A stretch of DNA of 64,000 nucleotides from Saprospiraceae bacterium (GTDB lineage Bacteria > Bacteroidota > Bacteroidia > Chitinophagales > Saprospiraceae): assembly GCA_016710115.1 (NCBI GenBank), contig JADJLN010000010.1, positions 62,001 through 126,000 of the forward strand. The letters run 5' to 3'. The notes beneath the pieces are model-generated. The model was not told the origin of the DNA. It worked only from the letters and a program-made list of their open reading frames with translations, and made no database searches. The position numbers were made by a program, and so were the translations under genes. This document shows, one piece after another, positions 18,324 through 29,019 of this stretch. Positions within the stretch are counted from its first letter, which is position 1. Each line of letters opens with the position of its first letter.

Positions 18324-20545
18324 ATGGCTTTTTTCGGTCGAACAGGATGGATCCTGCTCCTGCTGGGAACAGGAATGTCATCCACGCTGGCTCAGGAGTC
18401 AACCGATATTCAGAAAGATTATCAAATCCATATTCGCCCTGTCGAAGGGGACTTTCTCCTCGATGGACGCCCGGACGAAGCATTCTGGATGAATGCGGAT
18501 TCAGTGAACCGGTTCTGGTTGAAATCACCTCGCCTCGAAGCAGATGCTGAACCGGCAACTGTCGTTCGTTTGGCCTATGATGACGACTTTCTGTACGTTG
18601 CTGCATGGTGTGTCGAAACGGAACCGGTAAATGTGCAGACGCTGCGCCGGGACGTGGATTATTTCCGGGGAGACGGTTTCGGAGTGGTTCTTGATCCGAT
18701 CAATAAACATACCTACGGATATTTCTTTGGTTCCAGTCCGTATGGTACCCAGATCGACGGTATTCTGCTGGGTATCGGACAGGATGTCAGCACATCATGG
18801 GATGGCACCTTTTACACCGAAACGCAACGATCTGATCGAGGGTGGACGCTGGAAATGGCCATTCCTCTTCGGACCTTGCGATTCGATGCAGAAAACCGGA
18901 CCTGGGGAATCCAGTTTGTACGGAATGTGATCACGCGCAATGAAGTGCAGACATGGACTCCGGTTCCCTTGCAGTTTGGCCCGCTGGATATCAATTTCAC
19001 TGGACAACTGATCTGGCAGGATGTGCCCGGCAGTCAGATCACCAATGTTTCGGTAATCCCCTATCTTCTCGCCGGGACGCAAAAAGAACCTTCCGCTCAA
19101 GATCCGGTGAGTAATCTCTTTCAGGGAGGAATAGATGCACGTATTGGACTGGGCTCGGCGTTGAATCTTGACCTGACCCTCAATCCGGATTTCAGCCAGG
19201 TTGATATCGACGAACAACCGGTCAACCTGACCCGATTTAATATTCGGCTTCCAGAACGTCGGACCTTTTTCCTGGAAAACACCGATGTCTTCAGCGAGTT
19301 TTCATTAAATACGCTGCGGCCCTTTTTTTCCCGTCGGATCGGACTCGATGATGAAGGAGGGACAGTGCCCATCCTGTACGGTGCCCGGTTGAGTGGCAAT
19401 GTATCCAGTGCTACCCGGATCGGTGTCCTGAATATGCAGACAGGTTCATCTTCCAGTACACCATCCCAGAATTATTCAGCGGTTTCGGTGAATCAGCAAA
19501 TCTTCAGCCGTTCACGGATAGCTGCCCCGTCACAAATCGTCAGGCCTTCACCGAAGGACAATTCGAGAAGGCCGATTATGGACGAACCGCTGGATTGGAG
19601 GGAAACTACAGGGTACCCTCCGGCAAATTGGAGGTGTGGGGTTCCATGCACGCATCATTCAAACCGGATATTTCCGGTGACCAGGTGTGCTGGACAACCG
19701 GCACGGCCTATAATGGGGAGCGTTTCAAAGGGTATATCAACTATTCCGGCGCGGGGGAAAATTTCTACGCAGATATGGGCTTTGTACAGCGCATCGAAAA
19801 TTATGATGCCAGTCGGGATACCATTATCCGGTTGGGGTATCACCAGTTGTACAACGATATGAGTTGTAAGACCTATCCCAAATCATCCAGTTCGCTGTTC
19901 AATCGCCACTGGCTCCAGGCCATTAATTCGGTGATCCTCATTCCGGGTGGCAGCCTGAATGAAACTCTTCATTCGCTGACGTATAATTTCTTTCTCAAGG
20001 ATCGTCGGTTTTTTCAAGTCTGGAGCCGCCTGGAACAGATCCACCTTCTTTTTCCAACCACGTTTGTGTCGGATGGAGAACCGCTTCCAGCTGATGACTA
20101 TACGTTTGTCCAGGCGGGGGCCTTCTTTGATACGGACACCCGAAAACCCTGGTACTTCCTGGTCGGTGCATCCGGTGGCCAGTTTTACAACGGAAATATT
20201 GTCTCAGGACAGACCGGGGTGACTTACCGGGTGATGCCTTACGGCAGTCTGGGTTTTCGACTGAACTATAACCATCTGGATTTTCCGGATGATTATGGGC
20301 GGGCGGAGATCATCAATATGACGGCTCGACTTGATTTTACATTTACCCGAAATGTCTTCTGGACCAGTTTTGTCCAGTACAATACACAACGGGAGATCTT
20401 CAATATCAACAGCCGCTTTCAATGGCGCTTTGCCCCACTGTCTGATCTGTTCCTCGTGTATACAGACAGCTATGATACGCCAGGCCAATTCCGGGATCGG
20501 GTGCGAACATTAGTACTGAAGCTGAATTACTGGTGGACGATTTGA
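18324..20545 (+). CDS. DUF5916 protein with CBM9-like N-terminal domain, one frameshift
   Basis: About 740 residues. Signal peptide (WILLLLGTGMSSTLAQ), then a carbohydrate-binding family 9-like domain (FLLDGRPDEAFWMNADSV, YDDDFLYVAAWC, GDGFGVVLDP, GWTLEMAIPLRTLRF), then the DUF5916 barrel-like part (LTLNPDFSQVDIDEQPVNLTRF, FPERRTFFLEN-like LPERRTFFLENTDVF). A missing C in the run at 19525-19528 breaks it; restoring it gives VTNRQAFTEGQFEKADYGRT and the frame ending LKLNYWWTI. Likely outer-membrane; ligand unknown. It lies 25 bases after ompH. Confidence 0.85.
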
Positions 20546-20855
20546 GTACAGGAGTGAAGGAGGGGAGGGGGTTATGAGGAAGGGAGGATGCGAAACCATG
20601 AATATCACTCTTCATCCAGAAACGGATGTAGCCCGAGGTTTTAACCCATGGAGGTTGAGGAATATTTAACAAGTGCTGAATGGAAAGATATCCTGAACAA
20701 TGTCGTACCCAATTGAATTGATGGTTATTTCTGTACTGGAGCATCTTTGGTGGCATTGTTGGCGGATTCCCGGTTTCTTGGTCCATGGATCATTTCGTCT
20801 AGTTCTTCTCGCCAGGTCTACCCAAACTTTTCCCTACTTTTGAGGCCGTTCTGCT
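20546..20855. other. Gene-free spacer with purine tract
   Basis: Begins with a purine-rich tract (GGAGTGAAGGAGG and similar, about 20552-20590) directly after the preceding stop codon, and ends with the dnaX -7 box. No coding sequence seen. Confidence 0.6.
20835..20842 (+). promoter_or_regulatory. -7 box TACTTTTG before dnaX
   Basis: Exact TAnnTTTG match, 13 bases before the ATG at 20856. Confidence 0.65.
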
Positions 20856-22693
20856 ATGAGTCAATATCTCGTTTCTGCCCGAAAGTATCGCCCGGTCCGC
20901 TTTGATGAAGTGGTGGGGCAGGGGCATGTCACACAGACATTGAAAAATGCATTGAAGCAAGGCAAATTGGCGCATGCCTTTCTTTTTGTGGTCCTCGTGG
21001 TGTCGGGAAAACGACCTGCGCCCGAATTCTGGCCCGCGTGCTCAACTGTGAGAAGCCCACCCCGGATCATGAGCCGTGCAACACCTGCAATTCCTGCCAG
21101 TCATTCAACAATAATGCGTCCTTCAATATTCTGGAGCTGGACGCGGCATCCAATAACTCGGTGGATCATATCCGGGCATTGGTGGAACAGGTGCGTTTCC
21201 AACCACAACAGGGCAAATACAAGATCTTCATCATCGATGAGGTCCATATGCTCTCCCAGGCGGCATTCAATGCCTTTCTGAAGACCCTGGAAGAGCCCCC
21301 TCCCTATGCCATTTTTATCCTGGCAACAACGGAGAAACACAAGATCATTCCCACCATTCTGTCCCGCTGTCAGATCTACGACTTCAAGCGGATCGCCATT
21401 GCAGATACCGTCAATCATCTGAAGGGAATCTGTGAACAGGAGAAGATCAAGGCAGAAGAAGATGCTCTGCACATCATCGCCGAAAAAGCGGATGGCGCCC
21501 TGCGGGATGCCTTGTCTATTTTTGACCGAATGGCCAGTTCCGCGGAAGGTGAGGTGACCTATGAGAGTGTGATCCGAAACCTGAACGTGCTGGATTTCCA
21601 GTATTACTTCCGGGTGGTCGACGCCTTGATCGCCGGAGATCATAGCCAGGCGATGCTGATACTGGAAGAGGTATTCCAAAACGGTTTTGAAGGGGATATC
21701 TTTATCAATGGTCTGGCCGAGCATGTTCGGAATCTGCTGGTCATTCAGGACTCCCGGACGACGGACCTGCTGGAAACCAGTGCTACCTGGCATCAGCGCT
21801 ATCGTGAACAGTCCGTACTGGCTTCACCAAGCTTCTTGCTGACTGCCCTTCATCTGGCCAATCAAGCGGATGTCCAGTTTCCCCTGGCTCGAAACAAACG
21901 ACTGCACACAGAAATGGCGCTTATCCGGATGGCACATATCCATCACGTGTTAAAGGTTGATCCAGCTGCATTGGCGGCCGAAAAAAAAAACAGCCAGCCT
22001 GAATTGAGTAAGCCTTTAGCTGAATCGGGGGTACAGTCATTGGCTCCAGTTCAGACCTCCATTTCTTCTGCATCTTCCACGACGATCAACTTGGAATCAG
22101 TGAATGTACAGCAGAAGTCAGCTGCACTATCTGAGGACGAACCGACCTTTGCAGAACCGGTTTCAGACCCTGTCCCCACTTCACCTGAAACCATCCCACA
22201 TGCTGTTGACAAGACAGTACCCGTTTCAAAGGCCAAACCGTCCCCTTTGGGAGGTTCATTGAAATCGTTGTCCAATCTGGAGAAGGCGTTCATCCTCAAA
22301 CAGCAGGAACAGGAAGATGTCGAGCTGAACCTGGAACATATCCGGGATGTCTGGGAGTTGTATGCCAGTCAGGCCGACTCGCCCTCTTTGCGCCAGTTTC
22401 TGATGGATGCAGAGCTGCAGTTGACGGGTGAACGGATCACGGTCATGGTCGGTACGCAGATGGCTCGCGGGATGATCCAGCAGGATACAGACCTGATGCC
22501 CTTCATTCGGGACAGGGTGCGGCATCCCAACCTGGGGATGATTCTGGAGGTCGACTCAAGCCTTGCCCCGGAGCGTGATGCCACAGATGACACGCCCACT
22601 ACACCCCGGGAAATCTTTGATCATCTGGCGGAAAAAAATCCGATGATCCACGAATTGCGCAAACGATTCGATCTGCGGATCGACCCGGTCTGA
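20856..22693 (+). CDS. dnaX: DNA polymerase III subunit gamma/tau, one frameshift
   Basis: Clamp-loader ATPase of the replisome. SARKYRPVRFDEVVGQ, Walker A GPRGVGKTT, zinc Cys cluster CEKPTPDHEPCNTCNSC, Walker B IIDEVHMLS, sensor I LATTEKHKIIPTILSRC, then a Pro/Ser-rich linker (about residues 380-450) and a C-terminal tau-like domain. The T run at 20983-20987 has five T where six are needed; restoring one gives AFLFCGPRGVGKTT. About 612 residues. The gene is essential, so the break must be a sequence error or very local. It ends two bases before the convergent mnmG stop. Confidence 0.93.
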
Positions 22694-22695
22694 AC

Positions 22696-24435
22696 CTAGC
22701 GTCCAGCGTGGATGAGCAGGACAGAAATGTCCGCTGGACTAACCCCGCTGATTCGACTGGCCTGGCCGATAGTCCTCGGTTTTGAGCGGGTCAGTTTTTC
22801 CCTGGCTTCATTCGACAGCCCACTCAATTTGTGATAGTCAAAGCTGTCCTGGAGTGCCATGTCTTCCAGTCTGTTCATCTTGTCGACCATGTCCTGTTCA
22901 CGTTGAATATACCCTTCGTATTTCATGGTGATCTCGGCATATTCGCGGATCTCCTGATCAAATGGCTCAAGGAAAACCTGGACTTCCGGCAGAAGATTGG
23001 CGAGGTCGGCCAGGGTGACATGGGGTCGAAGCAGAATACCGTGGAGTTTCCCTTTCTGGGTTACAGGAGCAGAGTCCATGGCTGTTAAAAACGCATTCAC
23101 CTGTCCGGGTTCGACACTGAGTTCGCGGATGAATTGTTCAATGATTTTCCCAGCTTCCTCTTTCTGGTGCACACGGTTCATCCGGTTTTCCAGATCCGCC
23201 ATTCCCAGTTTGCTGGCCAATGGCGTCAGTCGGACATCCGCGTTATCCTGACGTAGCAGAATCCGGAATTCGGCCCGCGATGTGAACATGCGATAGGGTT
23301 CATTGGTCCCTTTATTGACCAGATCGTCGATCAGCACACCAATGTAGGCGTCAGAACGACGCAGGATAAACGGTTCCTCGTCCCTGACCACGAGATGTGC
23401 GTTGATCCCGGCCATCAGGCCCTGGCAGCCGGCTTCTTCATACCCGGTCGTCCCATTGATCTGACCTGCAAAAAAGAGGTTTTTTACCAATCGGGTTTCC
23501 AGCGACATTTCCAGTTGGTGAGGCGGGAAAAAGTCGTATTCGATCGCATAACCCGGACGGAACATCTTCACATTTTCCAGGCCCTCTACCTTTCGGATGG
23601 CCTTATACTGCACGTCTTCAGGCAAGGAGGATGAAAATCCGTTGACATAGACCTCACAAGTGCGGTCAAATCCGGTTCGTAGTGTATCATGAACTTCCTG
23701 CGAGGTGTAGGCAATGTAGCAGGGCATTTGGTCCACTAGAGGTGGAGTATCTGAATAGGAGAATTTTCCGGGAGCATCATCACCGGGCTGGAGCTCCATG
23801 ACGTCATAGTTGATAGTCCGGCCATCGAGCCGTGGCGGGGTACCGGTCTTCATCCGACCGGATTCAAAACCGAGTTCGACCAATTGTTCGGTTATTCCGG
23901 TAGCGGCTTTCTCGCCTGCCCGTCCACCTCCGAATTGCTTTTCACCGATATGGATAATGCCATTCAGGAAAGTGCCATTGGTGAGTACCACTGCCTTGCC
24001 TGGGATTTCCAGTCCCATGCCGGTAACCACACCCTGTACGCGACCGTTTTTCACCAGCAGACCTTTGACCATCTCCTGCCAGAAGTCGATGCGGGGATGT
24101 GCTTCAAGCATCATGCGCCATTCCTCAGCAAAGCGCTGACGGTCACTTTGCGCCCGTGGACTCCACATAGCGGGTCCTTTTGATCGGTTGAGCAGACGAA
24201 ACTGGACCATGGTCCGGTCGGTGATGATACCCGAATATCCGCCCAGCGCATCGATTTCACGAACGATCTGCCCTTTGGCTACCCCGCCCATAGCTGGATT
24301 GCAGGACATCTGGGCAATGGTCTGCATATTCATCGTAACCAACAGGACGGTGGATCCCAGGTTGGCAGCGGCTACAGCCGCTTCACAGCCGGCATGGCCG
24401 GCGCCGACAACAATGACATCATAGGTTGGAAACAT
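22696..24435 (-). CDS. mnmG: tRNA uridine-5-carboxymethylaminomethyl enzyme MnmG, internal deletion
   Basis: FAD protein modifying wobble U34 with MnmE. VVGAGHAGCEAA (FAD site), CNPAMGGVAKG, RLLNRSKGPAMWSPRAQ, GRMKTGTPPRLDGR, FFAGQINGTTGYEEAGCQG and the C-terminal IGQASRISGVSPADISVLL helix bundle are all present. At 579 residues it is about 40 shorter than usual. After GFDR (residue 258, base ~23662) it jumps to TCEVYVNGFSSSLPEDVQ; the family segment SPMYAG...GPRYCPSIEDK...EPEG (about 43 residues) is absent without a frameshift. Confidence 0.93.
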   Translation of the reverse strand: MFPTYDVIVVGAGHAGCEAAVAAANLGSTVLLVTMNMQTIAQMSCNPAMGGVAKGQIVREIDALGGYSGIITDRTMVQFRLLNRSKGPAMWSPRAQSDRQRFAEEWRMMLEAHPRIDFWQEMVKGLLVKNGRVQGVVTGMGLEIPGKAVVLTNGTFLNGIIHIGEKQFGGGRAGEKAATGITEQLVELGFESGRMKTGTPPRLDGRTINYDVMELQPGDDAPGKFSYSDTPPLVDQMPCYIAYTSQEVHDTLRTGFDRTCEVYVNGFSSSLPEDVQYKAIRKVEGLENVKMFRPGYAIEYDFFPPHQLEMSLETRLVKNLFFAGQINGTTGYEEAGCQGLMAGINAHLVVRDEEPFILRRSDAYIGVLIDDLVNKGTNEPYRMFTSRAEFRILLRQDNADVRLTPLASKLGMADLENRMNRVHQKEEAGKIIEQFIRELSVEPGQVNAFLTAMDSAPVTQKGKLHGILLRPHVTLADLANLLPEVQVFLEPFDQEIREYAEITMKYEGYIQREQDMVDKMNRLEDMALQDSFDYHKLSGLSNEAREKLTRSKPRTIGQASRISGVSPADISVLLIHAGR

Positions 24436-24442
24436 GGCGGTG

Positions 24443-24450
24443 CAAAGGTA
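24443..24450 (-). promoter_or_regulatory. -7 box TACCTTTG before mnmG
   Basis: Exact match on the minus strand, only 7 bases before the ATG at 24435; possible leaderless transcript. Confidence 0.65.
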
Positions 24451-24590
24451 AGGGGGATAACCGGATGATGTGCGATTTGGTTCACCCTGGCCAATTCCCG
24501 AATGGAACCCGGCAGAACCAGGATGAACAAACAGGGCGAACTGCGATTTTGAAACCAGGAAACAACTCGACCTCCTGGCGATGCGTTCTT

Positions 24591-24598
24591 TACTTTTG
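24591..24598 (+). promoter_or_regulatory. -7 box TACTTTTG before M1 peptidase
   Basis: Exact TAnnTTTG match, 16 bases before the ATG at 24615. Confidence 0.65.
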
Positions 24599-24614
24599 CA
24601 AGTAATTGAACTTT

Positions 24615-27173
24615 ATGATCAGATCCTTCCTCCCGGCCCTCATGGCGTTCCTCCTTTTTGGCTGTACACCCGGGAAAAAAACAATGGCCATTCCTGTAGA
24701 TGATATCCAGGACTTACCTGAACTGGTGGTAACTGCAGATCCTTCAGCTCCTGAGGAATTTGAATCCAGGTCATATCACCCGACGGAAACCCGAAATTGG
24801 GACCTGTTGGATACAGATCTGGATATCCGATTCAATTGGGAAAACAGTACAGCACCGGCGAGAGCCATCCTCACACTGACACCCCTTGTCAAACCACAAT
24901 CTTCGGTGGCATTGGATGCCGTCGGATTTCAATTGGGGTTTGTCGGTCTTGAAGGCCAGAAAGATACCCTCGGCTATATATACGACGGGATGATCTTGGA
25001 TATTGAATTTCCGTATCCCATCGCACCCGGTGACACCGTGCAGCTGGCCATTGAATATGTAGCTCGCCCGGAGTTGAATGAGCTCAGTGAGGGAAGGGCA
25101 GTTACTTCAGACAAGGGCCTTTACTTTATCAATCCTGCAGGCACATTCAGGGACAAACCCCGTCAGGTTTGGACACAGGGCGAAACCCAGGCCAACAGTC
25201 GCTGGATACCGACATTCGATCAACCCAATGAGCGGGCCACCCATACATTCAGGATCACTGTAGATACCGTTTTTGAGACGTTGTCCAACGGGTCGCTGGT
25301 CAACAGTGTCGACAGGGGGAATGGCACGCGCACAGATATCTGGTGGATGGACTTGCCCCATGCACCCTATTTGATGATGATGGCTGTAGGTGACTATTCC
25401 ATTACCCGGGAAACATGGCAGGGCATACCGCTTGACTATTATGTCGAACATGCATTTGCCGCGGATGCAAAAGCTGTTTTTCCGGATGCTCCGGCGATGC
25501 TCAGTTTTTTTTCCGACTACACTGGAGTCGCGTATCCCTGGTCGAAACTGGCACAGGTGGTTGTTCGGGACTACGTTTCCGGGGCTATGGAGAACACGAC
25601 AGCTATCGTGTATGGGGAATTTGTCCAGCGCACGGAACGGGAACTGATCGATGAGCTTCAAAACGAATTGATCTGTGCTCATGAGATCATGCATCAATGG
25701 TTTGGCGACCTCGTAACGTGTGAAAGCTGGTCGAATACAGTCCTGAATGAGGGCTTTGCCAATTATGCCGAATATCTGTGGCTGGAATTCAAATACGGTC
25801 GTGAAGAGGCCGAGATTCACCGGCAGAATGAATTCGGGGGTTATTTGAATGAATTGCGCAGAAAACGTCATCCACTGGTGGATTACTACTATGATCATCC
25901 GGATGACATGTTTGATGCTCATTCCTACAATAAGGGCGGTTTAGTGTTACATATGCTACGGCAATATCTTGGTGAACCGGTTTTCCGGGCGGGATTGACC
26001 CGTTATCTGGAACGACATGCATTCAGTGCAGTAGAAGTGCATGATCTGCGTCTGGCGATGGAACACGTGTCTGGACAGGATCTGAACTGGTTCTTTGAAC
26101 AATGGTATTTCGCACCGGGTCATCCGATCATCAAATGGGACTGGTCCTTCGACCCGGAGCGCCACCTGTTGACTGTCCGGGCTGAACAAAATCAGTCACC
26201 GTCTGAAAACAAGGATGTCTATCGACTGCCTTCGGAAATCGCCGTTTTATTGCCAGGAGATCAGGTTGTTCGATTTCCGCTGCACATCGATGCGCGGGAA
26301 CAATTTTTCACTTTTGAGATGAAGGAGGCACCAATCCTGGTTGATCTGGATCCGGATCGGGTCCTGTTGATGGAACAGGAACATGCTGAATGGACCATGC
26401 AGCAGTCTCAGGCCTACTGGCGCGTTCAGCCATCGGTCTGGACCCGGATGGCCATCATGGATCAGCTGGGAGCGGATTGCAGGGTATTGGAAGGGTATCC
26501 CTGGCAGGACCCGCAATGGCAGGTCAGGGCCATGGCACTGGATCAGATCGAAGCATTGGATCCGGTTCTTATCCAGGAATATGTGCGGATCGCCAAAGAA
26601 GATCCACATTCCGAATTACGTGCCCGTGCTGTCGCCATGCTTTCCGATCAGGACTGGGGTGAGGACAAGGTTCAGTTTCTGAAAAAAATCATCAATACCG
26701 ATCAGGCCTATCCTGTGCAGGCGTCAGCACTGCATGCCCTGATGTCGATCGATCAGGCACAAGCAGAACGCATGATGACCACTCAGGAAACAGACTCATC
26801 TGTCACGAATATTCTCATCCTGAGCAGTTTATATGCCCAATCCGGAAATACGGAAGGACTATCCTATTTTCAAGACCAATGGGAGCGGATCAATGGCTTC
26901 CCAAGACTGACCTTCATGAAAAACTATGTGGATCTGGCTCGATCAGGGGTGGAGGAACAGAAGGATGAAGCTATACGCAGGCTGAGCATGGAGGCCGGGG
27001 ATGCACAGTGGACAACCATGCGGCGATATGCAGCATTTCGGGCATTAGCGGTTCTCCGGCAGCATTTCCTTCAGGGCGATCCCGAGCGAGCGGAGCGGAT
27101 CAAATCTCGTCTGGATGAGATCAAATCCAGAGAGACAGACCCTGCTCTGTTGAAATATTACAACAACTATTGA
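24615..27173 (+). CDS. M1 family metallo-aminopeptidase lipoprotein
   Basis: Zinc aminopeptidase at the cell envelope. The ATG at 24615 opens a lipoprotein signal (SFLPALMAFLLFGC); a TTG at 24606 is a weaker option. Substrate-anchoring GAMEN at about residue 323; zinc site HEIMH (356-360) and Glu 18 residues on in NEGFA (379), the classical HEXXH-X18-E. The C-terminal ~250 residues are helical HEAT-like repeats (RVQPSVWTRMAIMDQL onward). 852 residues, normal length. Confidence 0.92.
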   Translation: MIRSFLPALMAFLLFGCTPGKKTMAIPVDDIQDLPELVVTADPSAPEEFESRSYHPTETRNWDLLDTDLDIRFNWENSTAPARAILTLTPLVKPQSSVALDAVGFQLGFVGLEGQKDTLGYIYDGMILDIEFPYPIAPGDTVQLAIEYVARPELNELSEGRAVTSDKGLYFINPAGTFRDKPRQVWTQGETQANSRWIPTFDQPNERATHTFRITVDTVFETLSNGSLVNSVDRGNGTRTDIWWMDLPHAPYLMMMAVGDYSITRETWQGIPLDYYVEHAFAADAKAVFPDAPAMLSFFSDYTGVAYPWSKLAQVVVRDYVSGAMENTTAIVYGEFVQRTERELIDELQNELICAHEIMHQWFGDLVTCESWSNTVLNEGFANYAEYLWLEFKYGREEAEIHRQNEFGGYLNELRRKRHPLVDYYYDHPDDMFDAHSYNKGGLVLHMLRQYLGEPVFRAGLTRYLERHAFSAVEVHDLRLAMEHVSGQDLNWFFEQWYFAPGHPIIKWDWSFDPERHLLTVRAEQNQSPSENKDVYRLPSEIAVLLPGDQVVRFPLHIDAREQFFTFEMKEAPILVDLDPDRVLLMEQEHAEWTMQQSQAYWRVQPSVWTRMAIMDQLGADCRVLEGYPWQDPQWQVRAMALDQIEALDPVLIQEYVRIAKEDPHSELRARAVAMLSDQDWGEDKVQFLKKIINTDQAYPVQASALHALMSIDQAQAERMMTTQETDSSVTNILILSSLYAQSGNTEGLSYFQDQWERINGFPRLTFMKNYVDLARSGVEEQKDEAIRRLSMEAGDAQWTTMRRYAAFRALAVLRQHFLQGDPERAERIKSRLDEIKSRETDPALLKYYNNY

Positions 27174-27204
27174 CCCGATTGAACCAATGGTATCCCATCA
27201 CACG

Positions 27205-27726
27205 ATGACACCTTTTCCTATAGAAACTCCGCGTCTGTTGCTCATCCCAGCCCAGTTGGTGCACCTGCAAGCGGCATTGATCGGACGAGAGGAACTGGAA
27301 AAATATATCGGCTATGCTGTGCATCCTGACTGGACCGAGTTCGGGTCTGATCCATGGGCCTATGCTCTGGGGAAGATCAGGGAGAATGAATCTCAGTCAG
27401 GTTGGTGGACCTGGTTTCCTGTACTGAAATCGGAAGATCTCATCATCGGGACCTGCGGGTACAAAGGTTTACCAGATGCAAACGGACTGGTTGAGATCGG
27501 GTATGAGATCGCGCCTCCATTTCGACATCAGGGGTTGGCTACGGAAATGGCAACCGGACTCGTGGGTCGGGTGCGCAACATCCCGTTGATCCAGGGCGTC
27601 CTGGCGCACACATTACCCGAAGAAAATGCATCCGTTCGAGTGCTTAAAAAGGCAGGATTTTCCCTTTCCGGCGAGATCGAAGACCCGGATGATGGCCCGG
27701 TCTGGCGGTGGCAGTTGACCTTCTAG
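27205..27726 (+). CDS. GNAT N-acetyltransferase, RimJ/RimL-like
   Basis: About 173 residues from MTPFPIETPRLLL; an ATG at 27187 would add six residues. GNAT features: ETPRLLLIP, IGTCGYKGLPDANGLVEIGYEI, acetyl-CoA loop RHQGLATEMATGLV, and ENASVRVLKKAGFSLSGE. Substrate unknown (protein N-terminus or small molecule). It follows the aminopeptidase by about 30 bases without a visible terminator, so co-transcription is likely. Confidence 0.88.
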   Translation: MTPFPIETPRLLLIPAQLVHLQAALIGREELEKYIGYAVHPDWTEFGSDPWAYALGKIRENESQSGWWTWFPVLKSEDLIIGTCGYKGLPDANGLVEIGYEIAPPFRHQGLATEMATGLVGRVRNIPLIQGVLAHTLPEENASVRVLKKAGFSLSGEIEDPDDGPVWRWQLTF

Positions 27727-28096
27727 TGCGATTTCATGTAGAAGATCATTGCCTTATCTTCTTTCCGTGGAATCAGCCATTTTTCAGATCCTGATGTTTT
27801 CAAATCGCTTCCTTTTCGCATTCTCCTGACCTTTAAATGCTCAGATTGGTCCATCAATCTGGAGGCAGATCGCCATGTCAGGATGATGATTCGGATCTCT
27901 TTACAGCCTGTAGGTCATTTACAATCAGAGTGTTATAAAAGCGTTAAAGACGATTCTTCGGGAACGTCCAGGAGAATAATCATCCGTTGTCAGGCAACTA
28001 TTCGTCGACTATTCCTCGTCATTGGTCCAGTTGAGCGAAATGGCTCAATGAAAACCCCGCAGATTTGTCCTGTCATTGAAATTAAATATACCCGTT
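27727..28096. other. Gene-free spacer
   Basis: I see no supported gene, hairpin or promoter match here. A 98-residue frame at 27883-28179 exists but has no family, no start context, and overlaps the next gene in another frame. Confidence 0.55.
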
Positions 28097-28945
28097 ATGA
28101 AACAGATGTTCCTGATTGCCCAAATGATCATGTTTTTTTCCGTCTCCTTTGCCGGAACACCCGAACTGGATTGTCGTGAGGCCTACACCAACAGCCCTGA
28201 TCTCAGCCAGAAGGTGCGTGTTGCCAACGATCTGGTGGAAAGCATCTGGCTGGTCAATCGCAATGACCACAAGGAAACAGTCGCCAGGATCATTTTCCAC
28301 GATTTTGGTGCAGCCGACCAGATCATTTCAAACGCTGATGGATCGACAGTCTATTTTCGGTCTCAGTGGACGCTGGAAGAATACAACAACGCCCTCTTCC
28401 TGGTGATTTCACATCTGGATGGAGAAAACAGAACGAACATGTACAGAGTGTTTCAGACCTGTAATGGTATTGACCTCACCGACATCGGTTCACTGGAGCG
28501 ACTGTCTTTTGTCCACCAGGGAAAAAAGGAGACGCAGAAGATCGCCCTGATGTCTCAGGAGCTGACCGGAGAATGGATCTCCAGCACCTATGCCTTCGAT
28601 CTGGCGAAGACGATGGACGATTGTGGCACCTTCCAACCGATGAAAGATGCATTTCTCCAATTTTCTTTCAGAGGCGACGGCACATTTGCCCGTTCCATGG
28701 GTAACCGGGGTGTGGCTTTGAGAGAAAACGGTTTCTGGGATATTACTGAAGATGGCCAATATCTTCTCATGCATGTCCTGGATCCTCAGGGAAACCAGAT
28801 TGAACGGACGGATGTTGCAGCCATCAGTTATCAGACAGACGGCACATTTACGTTACGTCAGGAGCTGAAAAACCGTGAAAAGAACGACATGTTCTGCACA
28901 GAAGTGAAGGAGTTCGGGTTCCACCGCTGGACCCCGGGATCGTAA
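28097..28945 (+). CDS. Secreted hypothetical protein
   Basis: 282 residues. The ATG at 28097 starts a signal peptide (QMFLIAQMIMFFSVSFAG); the longer TTG start at 28076 is unlikely. Two regions are visible: an N-terminal part around ESIWLVNRNDHKETVARIIF and a C-terminal lipocalin-like part (LTGEWISSTYAFDLAKT, FSFRGDGTFARSMGNRG, GFWDITEDGQYLLMHVL). Four Cys may form disulfides. No named family recognised. Followed by a strong terminator. Confidence 0.7.
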   Translation: MKQMFLIAQMIMFFSVSFAGTPELDCREAYTNSPDLSQKVRVANDLVESIWLVNRNDHKETVARIIFHDFGAADQIISNADGSTVYFRSQWTLEEYNNALFLVISHLDGENRTNMYRVFQTCNGIDLTDIGSLERLSFVHQGKKETQKIALMSQELTGEWISSTYAFDLAKTMDDCGTFQPMKDAFLQFSFRGDGTFARSMGNRGVALRENGFWDITEDGQYLLMHVLDPQGNQIERTDVAAISYQTDGTFTLRQELKNREKNDMFCTEVKEFGFHRWTPGS

Positions 28946-28967
28946 AGCTAGTTTACTCATCCAAGAA

Positions 28968-29002
28968 GGGTGGCTCGGCACAAGCTGAGCTGCCCTTTTT
29001 TT
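28968..29002 (+). terminator. Intrinsic terminator after the 28097 gene
   Basis: 12-bp stem GGGTGGCTCGGC/GCTGAGCTGCCC (with G-U pairs), ACAA loop, then seven T (28996-29002). Confidence 0.9.
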
Positions 29003-29019
29003 ATAAACGAAACAGGTGC

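Noticed and set aside
20856..22693. Programmed frameshift in dnaX
   Set aside because: The shift lies before Walker A, not after the ATPase domain, and matches a simple T-run error.
27883..28179. 98-residue plus-strand ORF
   Set aside because: No family, no promoter or start context, and it overlaps the start of the secreted-protein gene in another frame.
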